DNA of 64,000 bases from an uncultured Fibrobacter sp. (lineage in GTDB: Bacteria > Fibrobacterota > Fibrobacteria > Fibrobacterales > Fibrobacteraceae), in NCBI GenBank assembly GCA_946414025.1, contig CAMKMX010000003.1:62001-126000 (forward strand), in the 5' to 3' direction. Positions within the stretch are counted from its first letter, which is position 1. Each line of letters opens with the position of its first letter. Under the pieces are notes generated by a model. That model worked only from the letters and a program-made list of their open reading frames with translations, did no database searches and was not told where the DNA came from. Shown piece by piece: positions 26,505 to 34,268 of the stretch. A program made the translations under genes and the position numbers.

Positions 26505-26530
26505 GATCCCCGGTCAAGCCGGGGATGACA
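26505..26530. repeat. REP-like palindrome
   Basis: GATCCCCGG-TCAAG-CCGGGGATGACA: a perfect stem with the characteristic GATGACA tail. Same family as 34238, 36578, 45818, 58808, and copies inside coding sequence at 61145 and 61286. Confidence 0.75.
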
Positions 26531-26532
26531 AA

Positions 26533-26865
26533 TTAAGCGTCTTCGCTCTTCTTGAACTTGTTCACTACGTCGGGAACAATGTCCATGACCTTGGACACCA
26601 GTGAGCTATCCTTGCTAATGGGCATTACGCGCACGTCGTCGCCCTTGATGACCAAGAATGCTACCGGCTCAACCGAAGCGCCACCGCCAGAGGCAGAGGT
26701 ATCGCCCTTGCCGGCATGACCGCCAAAGCCGAAACCCACGGATACGCGGCTCACGGGAACCACCGTAGATTCGCCCGCCTGGATAGGCTGACCAATGACT
26801 GTTTCCGCCTGGGTAATAAAGCGGAGTTTTTCCAAAAGAGTTTCTGCAAGTTTTTCAATAGCCAT
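26533..26865 (-). CDS. GerW/YtfJ-family protein
   Basis: 110 residues. It has the YtfJ pattern: an N-terminal helix (MAIEKLAETLLEKL), AETVIGQPIQAGESTVVPVSRVSVGFGFGG, a short Gly-rich loop and VAFLVIKGDDVRVMPI. The family is named from Bacillus sporulation but is widespread in non-sporulating bacteria, where its role is unknown. The TATATTCA box lies four bases before the ATG, suggesting a leaderless transcript. Confidence 0.88.
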   Translation of the reverse strand: MAIEKLAETLLEKLRFITQAETVIGQPIQAGESTVVPVSRVSVGFGFGGHAGKGDTSASGGGASVEPVAFLVIKGDDVRVMPISKDSSLVSKVMDIVPDVVNKFKKSEDA

Positions 26866-26879
26866 GGCTTGAATATAGT

Positions 26880-26970
26880 AATTAGGAATTCGGAGTTCGG
26901 AATTCAGAGTCGAAATAAACGCGGCGAAGCCGCCAAACCAAACAATTCCTAATTCATAATTCCGAAATCT
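26880..26970. repeat. AATTC-unit degenerate inverted repeat
   Basis: AATTAGGAATTCGGAGTTCGG at the left is mirrored by AATTCCTAATTCATAATTCCGAA at the right, around a short GCGGCGAAGCCGC palindrome. The architecture (degenerate hexamers flanking a GC palindrome) is like the other intergenic repeats, but the unit sequence differs. Confidence 0.5.
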
Positions 26971-26973
26971 GAA

Positions 26974-27786
26974 CTAATATCGTGCTTCAAAAATCCGGTC
27001 GCCTGCCACCAGGAACTTTTGGTTCAGGTCAGGCCAGTCCATGTATCCCCAAACCACCACTACGCGTCCACCGGAGAGCTGGGTCGCCATCCCTCGGGCG
27101 CCATCTCCTGCCTTGAAATAGCAGACATCTTCGTCCGGTTCGATATTCCGGGGAATCGCCCGCTTCAACTGCTTTACCCACTCCAGGTAACGGGATTCCT
27201 CTACCAGGTCCCAACTGCGGGCCACATTCCAGGCCAGATTGTCGTCAGAATAGCTCTGCTCCAGCACAGGGAAAAAGGACTTGACACCCAAGAAATTTTT
27301 GGTCTGGATGGTAGTCCTGCCCGTCTCCCGATGTTCAAAGGGCAAGCTTAAGAATTCCTGAGGAAAGCCGATACGCACCCCAGGCACCGAACGGACGAAG
27401 TTTTCTAGGGTGCGCCGTTCGTAACGCCTGAAACTGTCATGCCGGAATACGAAAATCCGGTAGTCGGCGCGAATGCTTTGCTCCAGATATTTTCCGCGCA
27501 AAATGGAATGGGCCCCCTGGAACCGCCCGCTGTTGGTGTAGTAGTCCAACGCATAGACGTCTCCCTTAAATTCTAGCACGGAGACATTCAGCGTATCGCC
27601 CCACTGGGTTGCATACCGCAAGTCCACCTCACGCACAAAGCCGTTCCCCTGCACCTTGGAGGAATCCACCGAAACACGCATAGGTTTACGACCTTCGAAC
27701 CGGAGCTTGGAATAATCCACCTTGACATGCTCTTCGGAGCAACCCCATAATGCAAACAAGGCTATCGCGAGAAAAAGACGGATCAT
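26974..27786 (-). CDS. Lipoprotein of unknown function
   Basis: 270 residues. Signal peptide MIRLFLAIALFALWGC with the lipobox LWGC. The mature protein has two internally similar mixed alpha/beta stretches (FVFRHDSFRRYERR and the later WNVARSWDLVEESRYLEWVKQL) and no recognised domain. Its ATG overlaps the stop of the upstream Fe-S protein gene (ATGA), so it is translationally coupled to it. Confidence 0.7.
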   Translation of the reverse strand: MIRLFLAIALFALWGCSEEHVKVDYSKLRFEGRKPMRVSVDSSKVQGNGFVREVDLRYATQWGDTLNVSVLEFKGDVYALDYYTNSGRFQGAHSILRGKYLEQSIRADYRIFVFRHDSFRRYERRTLENFVRSVPGVRIGFPQEFLSLPFEHRETGRTTIQTKNFLGVKSFFPVLEQSYSDDNLAWNVARSWDLVEESRYLEWVKQLKRAIPRNIEPDEDVCYFKAGDGARGMATQLSGGRVVVVWGYMDWPDLNQKFLVAGDRIFEARY

Positions 27787-28616
27787 GATTCTTTCACCCC
27801 GTAATCACAGAACTCGAAAATCGGGCAGTTGGCACAACTCGCCTGACACTCACGGCACATAAAGGATTTTTCCCCTTCTTCCAGGTAGAACTGAAGCGAA
27901 TGGGCAACGGCATAGGGATTTTCTGGCAACAAGGCCACGCAAAAATCATTCAGCATTTTCTGCTTCTGCTCAGGCGAAAGGTCTGCAAAACCGCCTTCCC
28001 GGGCAGGCCCCATGATAGAGAGGAATCGTCTCGCCCCCATGGTCAAGGGCAGGTCCGGCCAACGGAAACGCTTGAGCCCTCGCCCCACCCCATAGCCAAG
28101 ACCAGCGGGAGACTTTCCGCACAGGCGGTAAATGGCGGCGCAGGCCTTGGGCCGCGCGCCACGCTTTCCCATAAAGTAAATCTCTCCCAGGTCTCGCCAC
28201 ATCTCTTCGGGAGTGGAACTTGCAATCCAATTTTTCAAGTTTCCATGCCGGCGGACAAAAAAGCCCACGCTCCAAAAGATTCCCGCCACGTTCTTGAACA
28301 AAGACCAGTCCCGGTTTCCAAGGGCGGACTCCACAACTGCCTCGATGTCCCCACCCTTGGGCACAGGCAAAGTCCAGAGTTTGTCTCCGGGGAACTTGCG
28401 ACAAAGCGCCGCAAGCAGTGCGCCAATTTCATCCATGCGCAGGTCTTGATACAGGGCCGTTCCAAGCAGAGTCCAGGCGATTTTTTCGTCGTCTGTTTTT
28501 GCATGAGCCGACACCTGCAAAACCGGATCATCCAGATTGGCAAAGCGTTCTACAAACAGGCGAAGCGCCCTGCCAAGGACAGGTTCGTCTTGCAGAAATC
28601 GTTTTGCAGAGACCAT
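27783..28616 (-). CDS. Endonuclease III-like Fe-S protein (divergent)
   Basis: 277 residues from the ATG at 28616; longer frames read through psd in another frame and look spurious. The C-terminus carries C254, C257, C261, C264 and C270. C254-x6-C261-x2-C264-x5-C270 is exactly the spacing of the [4Fe-4S] loop of endonuclease III and MutY, and it is followed by DY as in that family (C-E-Y). The rest is helical, with KARPKACAA and YGVGRGLKRF in place of a clear LPGVG helix-hairpin-helix, so DNA-glycosylase activity is uncertain. It lies 25 nt after psd and overlaps the lipoprotein gene. Confidence 0.6.
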   Translation of the reverse strand: MVSAKRFLQDEPVLGRALRLFVERFANLDDPVLQVSAHAKTDDEKIAWTLLGTALYQDLRMDEIGALLAALCRKFPGDKLWTLPVPKGGDIEAVVESALGNRDWSLFKNVAGIFWSVGFFVRRHGNLKNWIASSTPEEMWRDLGEIYFMGKRGARPKACAAIYRLCGKSPAGLGYGVGRGLKRFRWPDLPLTMGARRFLSIMGPAREGGFADLSPEQKQKMLNDFCVALLPENPYAVAHSLQFYLEEGEKSFMCRECQASCANCPIFEFCDYGVKES

Positions 28617-28641
28617 AGGGGCGTCACCAACGATTCGGGCC

Positions 28642-29493
28642 CTAAAGCGCCTCGCCCATCTTGACGGCAGAGCCCAGCCTGGACTTGAACAGGTCCGGAT
28701 GGCGTTCCCGGATCTTCTTGTCCACCACGAGAATGACGGTACTGCCCATCTCGAAGCGTCCCAGTTCCCCGCCTTTTTCCACGCGGATTTCTTTGGAGGG
28801 TTTCCAGTCGTAACGCTTGCAGTCCCTAGGGAGCTTGCCCGCATTTACCAGAAGCTCGTCGGTGTAGGCCACACCGATACGGCCCACATTGGTAGCCCCG
28901 ACCTTGACCACAAGCATCTCGGAGCCGTCGTCCAGGCGGATATGGCTGGTAAGGCGTTCGTTAATGCAGAACAGCCCTTCTACTCGCTCAACGCTGCCCA
29001 CATTTACCGGCCAGAGAGTTCCCGGACAGTAACTGGCACCCACCACCGTTCCTGCAACAGGACTGTGAATGCGGTGGTAGTTGAAAGGCGCCAGGTAAAT
29101 CGTCGCAAAAGCACCGCCTTCAAACCGCTTGGCCATTTCATCGTCGCGGAGCAGGTCCTTCAACGTGTATGTCTTGCCTTTCGCCTGAATCAGCTCCTGC
29201 TTTTCGTCGAATGTGGCCGTCTGGGAAAGCACACCATCTACCGGAGAAACAATTTCAGAGTCCGCAATCGGGCGGGCACCGGGTTTCAAGTGCCGGATAA
29301 ACAGCTCGCCGATGTTGCCGTAATGTTCCAGCGGGTATTCGGCCTCTTCCATGTTCAGCTTGTAATAGGCGGCAAAAGCATTGCGAGCCACCTTCGAAAT
29401 CACAGGCAGACGGAGGCGGGTCAAAGCACCGAAGGCACGGCTAGCGGCATTCTTCGGCAAGAGTTTCATGAAAATGTAGAAGGGAGTGTTCAT
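28642..29493 (-). CDS. psd: Phosphatidylserine decarboxylase
   Basis: 283 residues. It makes phosphatidylethanolamine at the inner membrane. Recognisable segments are VSPVDGVLS, LAPFNYHRIHSPVAG (active-site Asp/His region), VGATNVG and the self-cleavage site MGST near residue 258, where the Ser becomes the pyruvoyl group; most homologues have LGST or FGST. Length matches the proteobacterial PSD-I type. The start codon abuts a TAGGGG-type repeat with no ribosome site. Confidence 0.93.
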   Translation of the reverse strand: MNTPFYIFMKLLPKNAASRAFGALTRLRLPVISKVARNAFAAYYKLNMEEAEYPLEHYGNIGELFIRHLKPGARPIADSEIVSPVDGVLSQTATFDEKQELIQAKGKTYTLKDLLRDDEMAKRFEGGAFATIYLAPFNYHRIHSPVAGTVVGASYCPGTLWPVNVGSVERVEGLFCINERLTSHIRLDDGSEMLVVKVGATNVGRIGVAYTDELLVNAGKLPRDCKRYDWKPSKEIRVEKGGELGRFEMGSTVILVVDKKIRERHPDLFKSRLGSAVKMGEAL

Positions 29494-29731
29494 TTTAGGG
29501 GTTAGGGGCTAGGATTTAGGATCTAGGGGTTAGGTGATAGGTACTAGGGGTTAGGATTTAGGATCTAGGGGTTAGGAGTTTGAGGTCGCTTCGCTTTGAG
29601 GAGTGAGGTCGGGCCTGCGGCCCTTTGGGGTATGAGATGCGAGTGGCTAGTGCCTCGCAATCCGCAACTCACACCCCATACCTCACAACTCACAACTCGC
29701 AACTCATAACTCATTACTCACAACTCATTAC
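29494..29731. repeat. Long composite repeat block between psd and a lipoprotein gene
   Basis: Three unit types in series: TAGGGGTTAGGATTTAGGATC heptamers (29494-29580), GC palindromes set in GAGGTC/TTTGAGG (29580-29640, with GGGCCTGCGGCCC), and ACTCATAACTCATTACTCAC hexamers (29650-29731). GGGGTATGAG is mirrored by CCATACCTC. The minus-strand stop codon of the downstream gene lies in the last units. Confidence 0.7.
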
Positions 29732-30592
29732 TTAATGATTCTCTATACTTTTCAAATTCGTAGAAAACATCTTCCAGAGGCGGGGGGCAAACGGTACAGC
29801 CCACTCCTTTTCGGGAGCTACGCGGCTGGTCGTCTCAGCGGTAAATTCAGAATAGACCAGGAACACAAGCTCGCCGTATCGGGCGTCCCAAAGACTCCAG
29901 AGAATCTTCCAGGTGTAACCGCCACTGCTTCCCAGGTCCGGATCCATATACACGTCCAGCCGCACCGGCATAGAAACGTAACGCAGTTCGTAACGGCTGG
30001 CCAGTTCGTTCAGCAAGTTCCGCAGGGCCAGGGGCGGCTCGCGGACCAGCTTCTGTTCTATATTGTCCCGCTCCTGCCAGGGCGTAAAATCTTCCAGCTT
30101 TTTGCCGTCGGTAAATTCCGTCTGCAAAAGCAAAGCCGAAAGGCTGTCCATGTACAGGGTGTCCGATTCCGGCAGGCGCATGCCGGGCAGCAACAGCTCC
30201 CGACGCATCTTCGGGAAGGCCTTTACGAACAAGGAATCCTCGATACGGGCCAAGTCAAAATCCAATGCATCTGCGCTATAGCTGTGACACATGCGGCAAG
30301 TTTCCGGACGGCCAGCCGTCACCTTCAAGGTGGGCAACACGCCGACCACGGCTGTGGAATCCAGACGGCCGTAAGCGGCCTCGTTCCATTCCCGGTAAAA
30401 CTTTTCCTTGGAAATTTTCAGCTTGATTTCGCCCCGTTCCCCGCATTCGGTGCAGGGAGCATCGCCCATGCCGGAATCACCCGCAGAGCCGCCCTCACCG
30501 CCACCGTTTTCAGAACCGGCGCAAGCAAGCAGAAGTATAGGCAAGCATGCCATCAGCAAAACGGCAAGCCAATTATTCGATCTAAAAGTCAT
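29732..30592 (-). CDS. Lipoprotein with one CxxCH motif
   Basis: 286 residues. The signal peptide ends LLLAC (lipobox), then a Gly-rich stretch. CTEC at about residue 47 and CRMCH at about 98 (in GRPETCRMCHSYS) are the only other Cys; CxxCH could bind a c-type haem, but a single motif is weak evidence. The rest is alpha/beta with YELRYVSMPVRLDVYMDPD. Family not recognised. TATATTTA lies four bases before the ATG, another apparently leaderless start. Confidence 0.7.
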   Translation of the reverse strand: MTFRSNNWLAVLLMACLPILLLACAGSENGGGEGGSAGDSGMGDAPCTECGERGEIKLKISKEKFYREWNEAAYGRLDSTAVVGVLPTLKVTAGRPETCRMCHSYSADALDFDLARIEDSLFVKAFPKMRRELLLPGMRLPESDTLYMDSLSALLLQTEFTDGKKLEDFTPWQERDNIEQKLVREPPLALRNLLNELASRYELRYVSMPVRLDVYMDPDLGSSGGYTWKILWSLWDARYGELVFLVYSEFTAETTSRVAPEKEWAVPFAPRLWKMFSTNLKSIENH

Positions 30593-30599
30593 GGATTAA

Positions 30600-30782
30600 A
30601 TATACCTTTTTCTAGGAGTTTCCCGCCGGAGCCTGCCCTGTGGCTCGGCTGGCTCGCCAACCGTGGCTCGACAAAGCTCTCCAACCATGGTCCCCGAGCT
30701 TGCCGAGGGGTCGAATGGGTGGAAATGACAATGAAACACATTCGTCATGTTCGCGAAGGCGAACATCCGCTAAAAGAATGAC
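30600..30782. repeat. Cluster of REP-like palindromes
   Basis: GTGGCTCGACAAAGCTC and CCGAGCTTGCCGAGGGGTCGAA (30660-30715), then TTCGTCATGTTCGCGAAGGCGAACATCCGC (30740-30772). The second recurs nearly unchanged at 58770-58799. Confidence 0.6.
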
Positions 30783-30813
30783 AAAAAGGCCCGAGCTTTG
30801 CTCGGACCTTTTT
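30783..30813. terminator. Bidirectional terminator
   Basis: AAAAAGGCCCGAGC pairs with GCTCGGACCTTTTT around a TTT loop with one mismatch. It ends the minus-strand gene at 30837 and could act in both directions. Confidence 0.7.
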
Positions 30814-30836
30814 AGAACCGACTAAGGCTCATGCCA

Positions 30837-32159
30837 TTAGTCTTCGAACTTGTATTCCACAGCCTTGGCCTTGGAAACGTCAGCCTCGAGGTCTCCGCTC
30901 ACGGGGAGCACGATAAAGGAGACCTTCGTGACACCGGTACCGCTGAAACTAGATTCGCGCAGCGTTATGGAATTCTCGTCAATGTCGAAGAGATCAAACT
31001 GAGCATAGAACACATAGTCATTCATCTTGTCTGTCTTGTAGTAGAAATTGTAAGCGGTGACAGTTCCCTTGGGAGCAGTCCAGCTCACAACAAACCTACC
31101 AGCCAAATCTTCATCTGCAACAGCCTTCAAACCGCTCAGGTTTTCGGGAGCCTTGGCCGTAGAACCGGTACCCGGTTCAAATGTCAGACGATTGGTTCCA
31201 GTGTTACTTGCATTGAACACACCACCGTCCTGAGAATAAGCCGTGCCATAAACCGTGTAGGTGGAGCCCTTGGTCCAGGTCTTGGAAACAGGCGCGATGG
31301 TGATGGTCTTCTTGTCGGAGCTCAGGGTCGCAGTCGTCAGAACGTCGGTACCGCCCCTGCTAACGCGCCAGTTGTTCTTCACGGAGTCGGCTACCAACTC
31401 AGAAGAGAAGGTCAGGGTGATATTCGTATTGGTATCAATCTTGCTCAGGTTGCTGTTGACCAACACCACCTCGCCAGCAGCGGGAGTCATGGTGAGAATC
31501 GGTGCCTTGACTACGTCACCAGCCCTGTACTGGCCGGCAGAGATAATCTTGCTTGCACCTACGGCAACAGAATACTTCTTCTTGTCGAATTCCTTCTGGC
31601 TAACCACGATACTGACAGCGACACCCTCAGGGAGGTCAGCAAACACATATTCACCATTCTTGTCTGTAGTGTCAACTACTTCAGACGGCACAATGTAGTT
31701 CGGCAGGGTGGCATAGACAACCACGCCAGCAGCAGCCTTCTTGTTGCCTTCATCGTCCTCATAGAGAACCGTACCCTTGGCATTCACGCCAGTCTTGTAC
31801 ATATCGACTTCAGCGACCACATCGGGTACGCGGGCCACATCGCCCATGCCCTTTTCTTCGACAACTACTTGGGTCTGGATAGTGGCATAGCCCTTCTTGG
31901 AAATCTGGAATACATGGTTACCCAGAACCTGCTTTTTCCAAGTGGAAAGACCGAATTCATCGGTCATATCGTCGTCATCGTCAACCACGGAATACACCTT
32001 GGCTTCGGCGATAGGCGAACCATCATGATTGTCCACCACCTTGATGGTGACAGTGGCTTTTTCCTTGGCTTCGTCGTTAGAATTGACGACTTCGTCGGCA
32101 CCGCAAGCGACCAGGAATGTACTGGCGACCAGCAGAGCGAAAGCGGATTTCAAATTCAT
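30837..32159 (-). CDS. Surface lipoprotein with carboxypeptidase-regulatory-like and FN3-like domains
   Basis: 440 residues with lipobox LVAC. ATVTIKVVDNHDGSPIAEAKV starts a first CarboxypepD-regulatory-like beta-sandwich, and a second begins GVNAKGTVLYEDDEG with GEYVFADLPEG. A Big/Ig-like domain follows (about 230-330, TLTFSSELVADSVKNNWRVS), then an FN3-like domain (PENLSGLKAVADEDLAGRFVVSW). This is a tandem adhesive or binding architecture anchored to the outer membrane. AGGAGA precedes the ATG. Confidence 0.78.
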   Translation of the reverse strand: MNLKSAFALLVASTFLVACGADEVVNSNDEAKEKATVTIKVVDNHDGSPIAEAKVYSVVDDDDDMTDEFGLSTWKKQVLGNHVFQISKKGYATIQTQVVVEEKGMGDVARVPDVVAEVDMYKTGVNAKGTVLYEDDEGNKKAAAGVVVYATLPNYIVPSEVVDTTDKNGEYVFADLPEGVAVSIVVSQKEFDKKKYSVAVGASKIISAGQYRAGDVVKAPILTMTPAAGEVVLVNSNLSKIDTNTNITLTFSSELVADSVKNNWRVSRGGTDVLTTATLSSDKKTITIAPVSKTWTKGSTYTVYGTAYSQDGGVFNASNTGTNRLTFEPGTGSTAKAPENLSGLKAVADEDLAGRFVVSWTAPKGTVTAYNFYYKTDKMNDYVFYAQFDLFDIDENSITLRESSFSGTGVTKVSFIVLPVSGDLEADVSKAKAVEYKFED

Positions 32160-32299
32160 AGGATTCTCCTTTGATTAATTGTTGGCGAGAAAGATAGTAA
32201 AAAAGAGCCTTTTTTTTTGAGAACTTGCTTTATTTTTACATATAACTCGGAAAAAAAAGCAAAAAAGCAATGTCAAAGAACACCTTGAGAACAAAAAAT

Positions 32300-33118
32300 T
32301 TACAATTCAGACGTTTTGGAGGGGAAGCGGGCAAAAAATTCCCGATGAAGCAGCATATCCCCATACCTGTCATGGTCGCTTGATTTTAATTCTTCGACTG
32401 TGTAGCCACTGCTAATTTGTTGTAAAACAACCTTGTTGGCGGATTCGTCATAGCAAAAATGAATTCGGAAGGTGCGGTAGGCAAGCACACCGGTTTTGGC
32501 AATTTCATCGATGGTCAGGCGGCGGCGCGAACTGTCAAAAACATCTTTGGAGAAATTCCCAAGGGAAAGCTGCACACGGGCAAAACTTTCCAAATCAAAG
32601 TCACTGTGTTCCGCAATCCAGCGGGCCTGTGCGGCAAAGGTTTCAGACGATTCTACTGTCCACGGTTCCCCCTCCTGTTCCTCCACCCAGCCCGCCTTGG
32701 CATCGGGGAAGGCATCCGCCATCGGGATGTAGGGTTTGATGTCCAGCACCGGAGTACCATTCAGCAGGTCCGCTTCGTCCACATACAAAGTAAGTCCATC
32801 GACTTTCAGAAGTCGCACGCAACTAAGCCCGATAGGGTTCGGACGGTAGGGGCTGCGGCTGGCGAATGTCCCTACGCGGTCCTTGCCCTTGGGCGGCACC
32901 GGCGGGCGCGTCGTCGGACGCCAGCCCTCGTTCTCGTGAAACTGGAATATGACCCAGATGCGTTCGAAACCTTCCAGGTCTCGGAGCGCCATCTCGAAAT
33001 TCAGCCCCGGCTTCAGTTCGATACGGCCCGGATGCCCCACAAAGAGCCTCCCCTGCCGAGGAGCGTCGTACTTATAAACTGCATCGCCGTAGAATGTGCC
33101 GATTGGGGTCACCTGCAT
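32300..33118 (-). CDS. trmO: tRNA (N6-threonylcarbamoyladenosine-37) methyltransferase TrmO
   Basis: 272 residues from the ATG at 33118 (MQVTPIG), the natural family start. TrmO methylates t6A37 of tRNA-Thr using SAM. Diagnostic segments: PRQG, GFERIWVIFQFHENEGW, the RVGTFASRSPYRPNPIGLSCVRL block and DIKPYIPMAD. A C-terminal domain of about 90 residues follows, as in longer TrmO proteins. It is divergent from prfA with 47 bp between the starts. TATATTG lies five bases before the ATG. Confidence 0.93.
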   Translation of the reverse strand: MQVTPIGTFYGDAVYKYDAPRQGRLFVGHPGRIELKPGLNFEMALRDLEGFERIWVIFQFHENEGWRPTTRPPVPPKGKDRVGTFASRSPYRPNPIGLSCVRLLKVDGLTLYVDEADLLNGTPVLDIKPYIPMADAFPDAKAGWVEEQEGEPWTVESSETFAAQARWIAEHSDFDLESFARVQLSLGNFSKDVFDSSRRRLTIDEIAKTGVLAYRTFRIHFCYDESANKVVLQQISSGYTVEELKSSDHDRYGDMLLHREFFARFPSKTSEL

Positions 33119-33151
33119 AGAGGACAATATAGAATTTACCGTCCTTTTTTC

Positions 33152-33159
33152 TACATTTG
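33152..33159 (+). promoter_or_regulatory. Predicted -7 box of prfA (leaderless arrangement)
   Basis: TACATTTG, with six bases between it and the prfA ATG at 33166 and no ribosome site. Confidence 0.45.
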
Positions 33160-33165
33160 TGCCCG

Positions 33166-34233
33166 ATGAAAGACAAGGCAAAAAAACTCATTGAAAAGTA
33201 CGAGGAACTGGAATCGGAACTGGGGAATCCGGAGGTTCTCGCCGACCAGGCCCGTTACAACAAGATCCACAAGCAGTACAAGGGTATCGAAAAGGCCGTG
33301 GCAAAGGCCAAGGAATACCTGCAGATGCTGAGCGACCAAGAAGAATGGAAGGCTGCTCTTGGCGATTCCGACCCCGAGATGGTGGCCATGGCCAAGTCCG
33401 AACTTTCGGACATCGAAAAGAAACTGCCCAGCGTCACCGACGAACTGCAGATTCTGATGGTCCCCAAGGACCCCTGGGACTACCGCAACGCCACTCTCGA
33501 AATCCGTGGCGGTACCGGCGGTGACGAGTCGGCCCTCTTTGCTGGCGACCTGTTCCGCATGTACCAAGGCTATTGCAGCCGCATGGGCTGGAAAATGACC
33601 ATCCAGGACGCCAGCGAAGGCACCGTAGGCGGTTACAAGGAAATCCGCGTGTTCATCGAAGGCGACAGCGTCTATGGAACTTTGAAATTCGAAAGCGGCG
33701 TGCACCGCGTACAGCGCGTGCCCGAAACCGAAGCCCAGGGCCGCGTACATACCTCCGCTGCGACGGTAGCTATTCTCCCCGAAGCCGAAGAAGTAGACGT
33801 GGAAATCCGCGAAGCGGACATCCATATGGACACCTACCGCTCTTCGGGTGCTGGCGGTCAGTACATCAACAAGACGGATTCCGCCGTTCGCCTCACCCAC
33901 ATCCCCACAGGCGTGGTGGTGAGCTGCCAGACGGAACGCAGCCAGTTGCAGAACAGACTTCACGCCATGGAAATGCTCCGTTCCAAGATTCTGGACGCCG
34001 TGATTGCGAAGAAGGAACAGGAAGAAGCGGCCAGCCGCAAGGCCTTGGTAGGTACGGGTGACCGCAGTGCCAAAATCCGCACCTACAATTTTCCGCAGAA
34101 CCGCGTCACCGACCACCGTATCGGCCTTACGCTCTATAACCTGGACAAGGTCATCACCGGCGATCTGGACGAAATCATCAACGGACTCCAGATGGCCAAC
34201 GCCCAAGAGAAACTGGGGAAGTTTAACGCGTAA
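33166..34233 (+). CDS. prfA: Peptide chain release factor 1
   Basis: 355 residues from the ATG at 33166 (a GTG nine bases earlier is in frame). RF1 recognises UAA and UAG. The PxT-type anticodon tripeptide lies in HRVQRVPETEAQG. The peptidyl-transferase motif GGQ is in SSGAGGQYINKTDSAVRLTHIPTG. The C-terminus has NFPQNRVTDHRIGLT, typical of RF1. prmC, which methylates the GGQ glutamine, follows after 35 nt. Confidence 0.96.
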   Translation: MKDKAKKLIEKYEELESELGNPEVLADQARYNKIHKQYKGIEKAVAKAKEYLQMLSDQEEWKAALGDSDPEMVAMAKSELSDIEKKLPSVTDELQILMVPKDPWDYRNATLEIRGGTGGDESALFAGDLFRMYQGYCSRMGWKMTIQDASEGTVGGYKEIRVFIEGDSVYGTLKFESGVHRVQRVPETEAQGRVHTSAATVAILPEAEEVDVEIREADIHMDTYRSSGAGGQYINKTDSAVRLTHIPTGVVVSCQTERSQLQNRLHAMEMLRSKILDAVIAKKEQEEAASRKALVGTGDRSAKIRTYNFPQNRVTDHRIGLTLYNLDKVITGDLDEIINGLQMANAQEKLGKFNA

Positions 34234-34237
34234 TGGA

Positions 34238-34263
34238 GATGCCCGGTCAAGCCGGGCATGACA
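34238..34263. repeat. REP-like palindrome between prfA and prmC
   Basis: GATGCCCGG-TCAAG-CCGGGCATGACA, same family as at 26505 with compensatory changes in both arms. It sits in the operon gap just before the prmC start. Confidence 0.75.
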
Positions 34264-34268
34264 ATAAA

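Noticed and set aside
28617..28844. Longer N-terminus for the Fe-S protein gene
   Set aside because: It overlaps psd out of frame and has Trp/Ser/Arg-rich shadow composition; the ATG at 28616 sits in the normal 25-nt gap after psd.
30831..32174. 447-codon plus-strand open frame opposite the Ig-like lipoprotein
   Set aside because: Antisense shadow; the minus strand encodes a lipobox and recognisable beta-domains.
34233..34268. Start of prmC within the REP element (first 12 codons)
   Set aside because: The codons only translate the palindrome; the family starts near 34269-34278.
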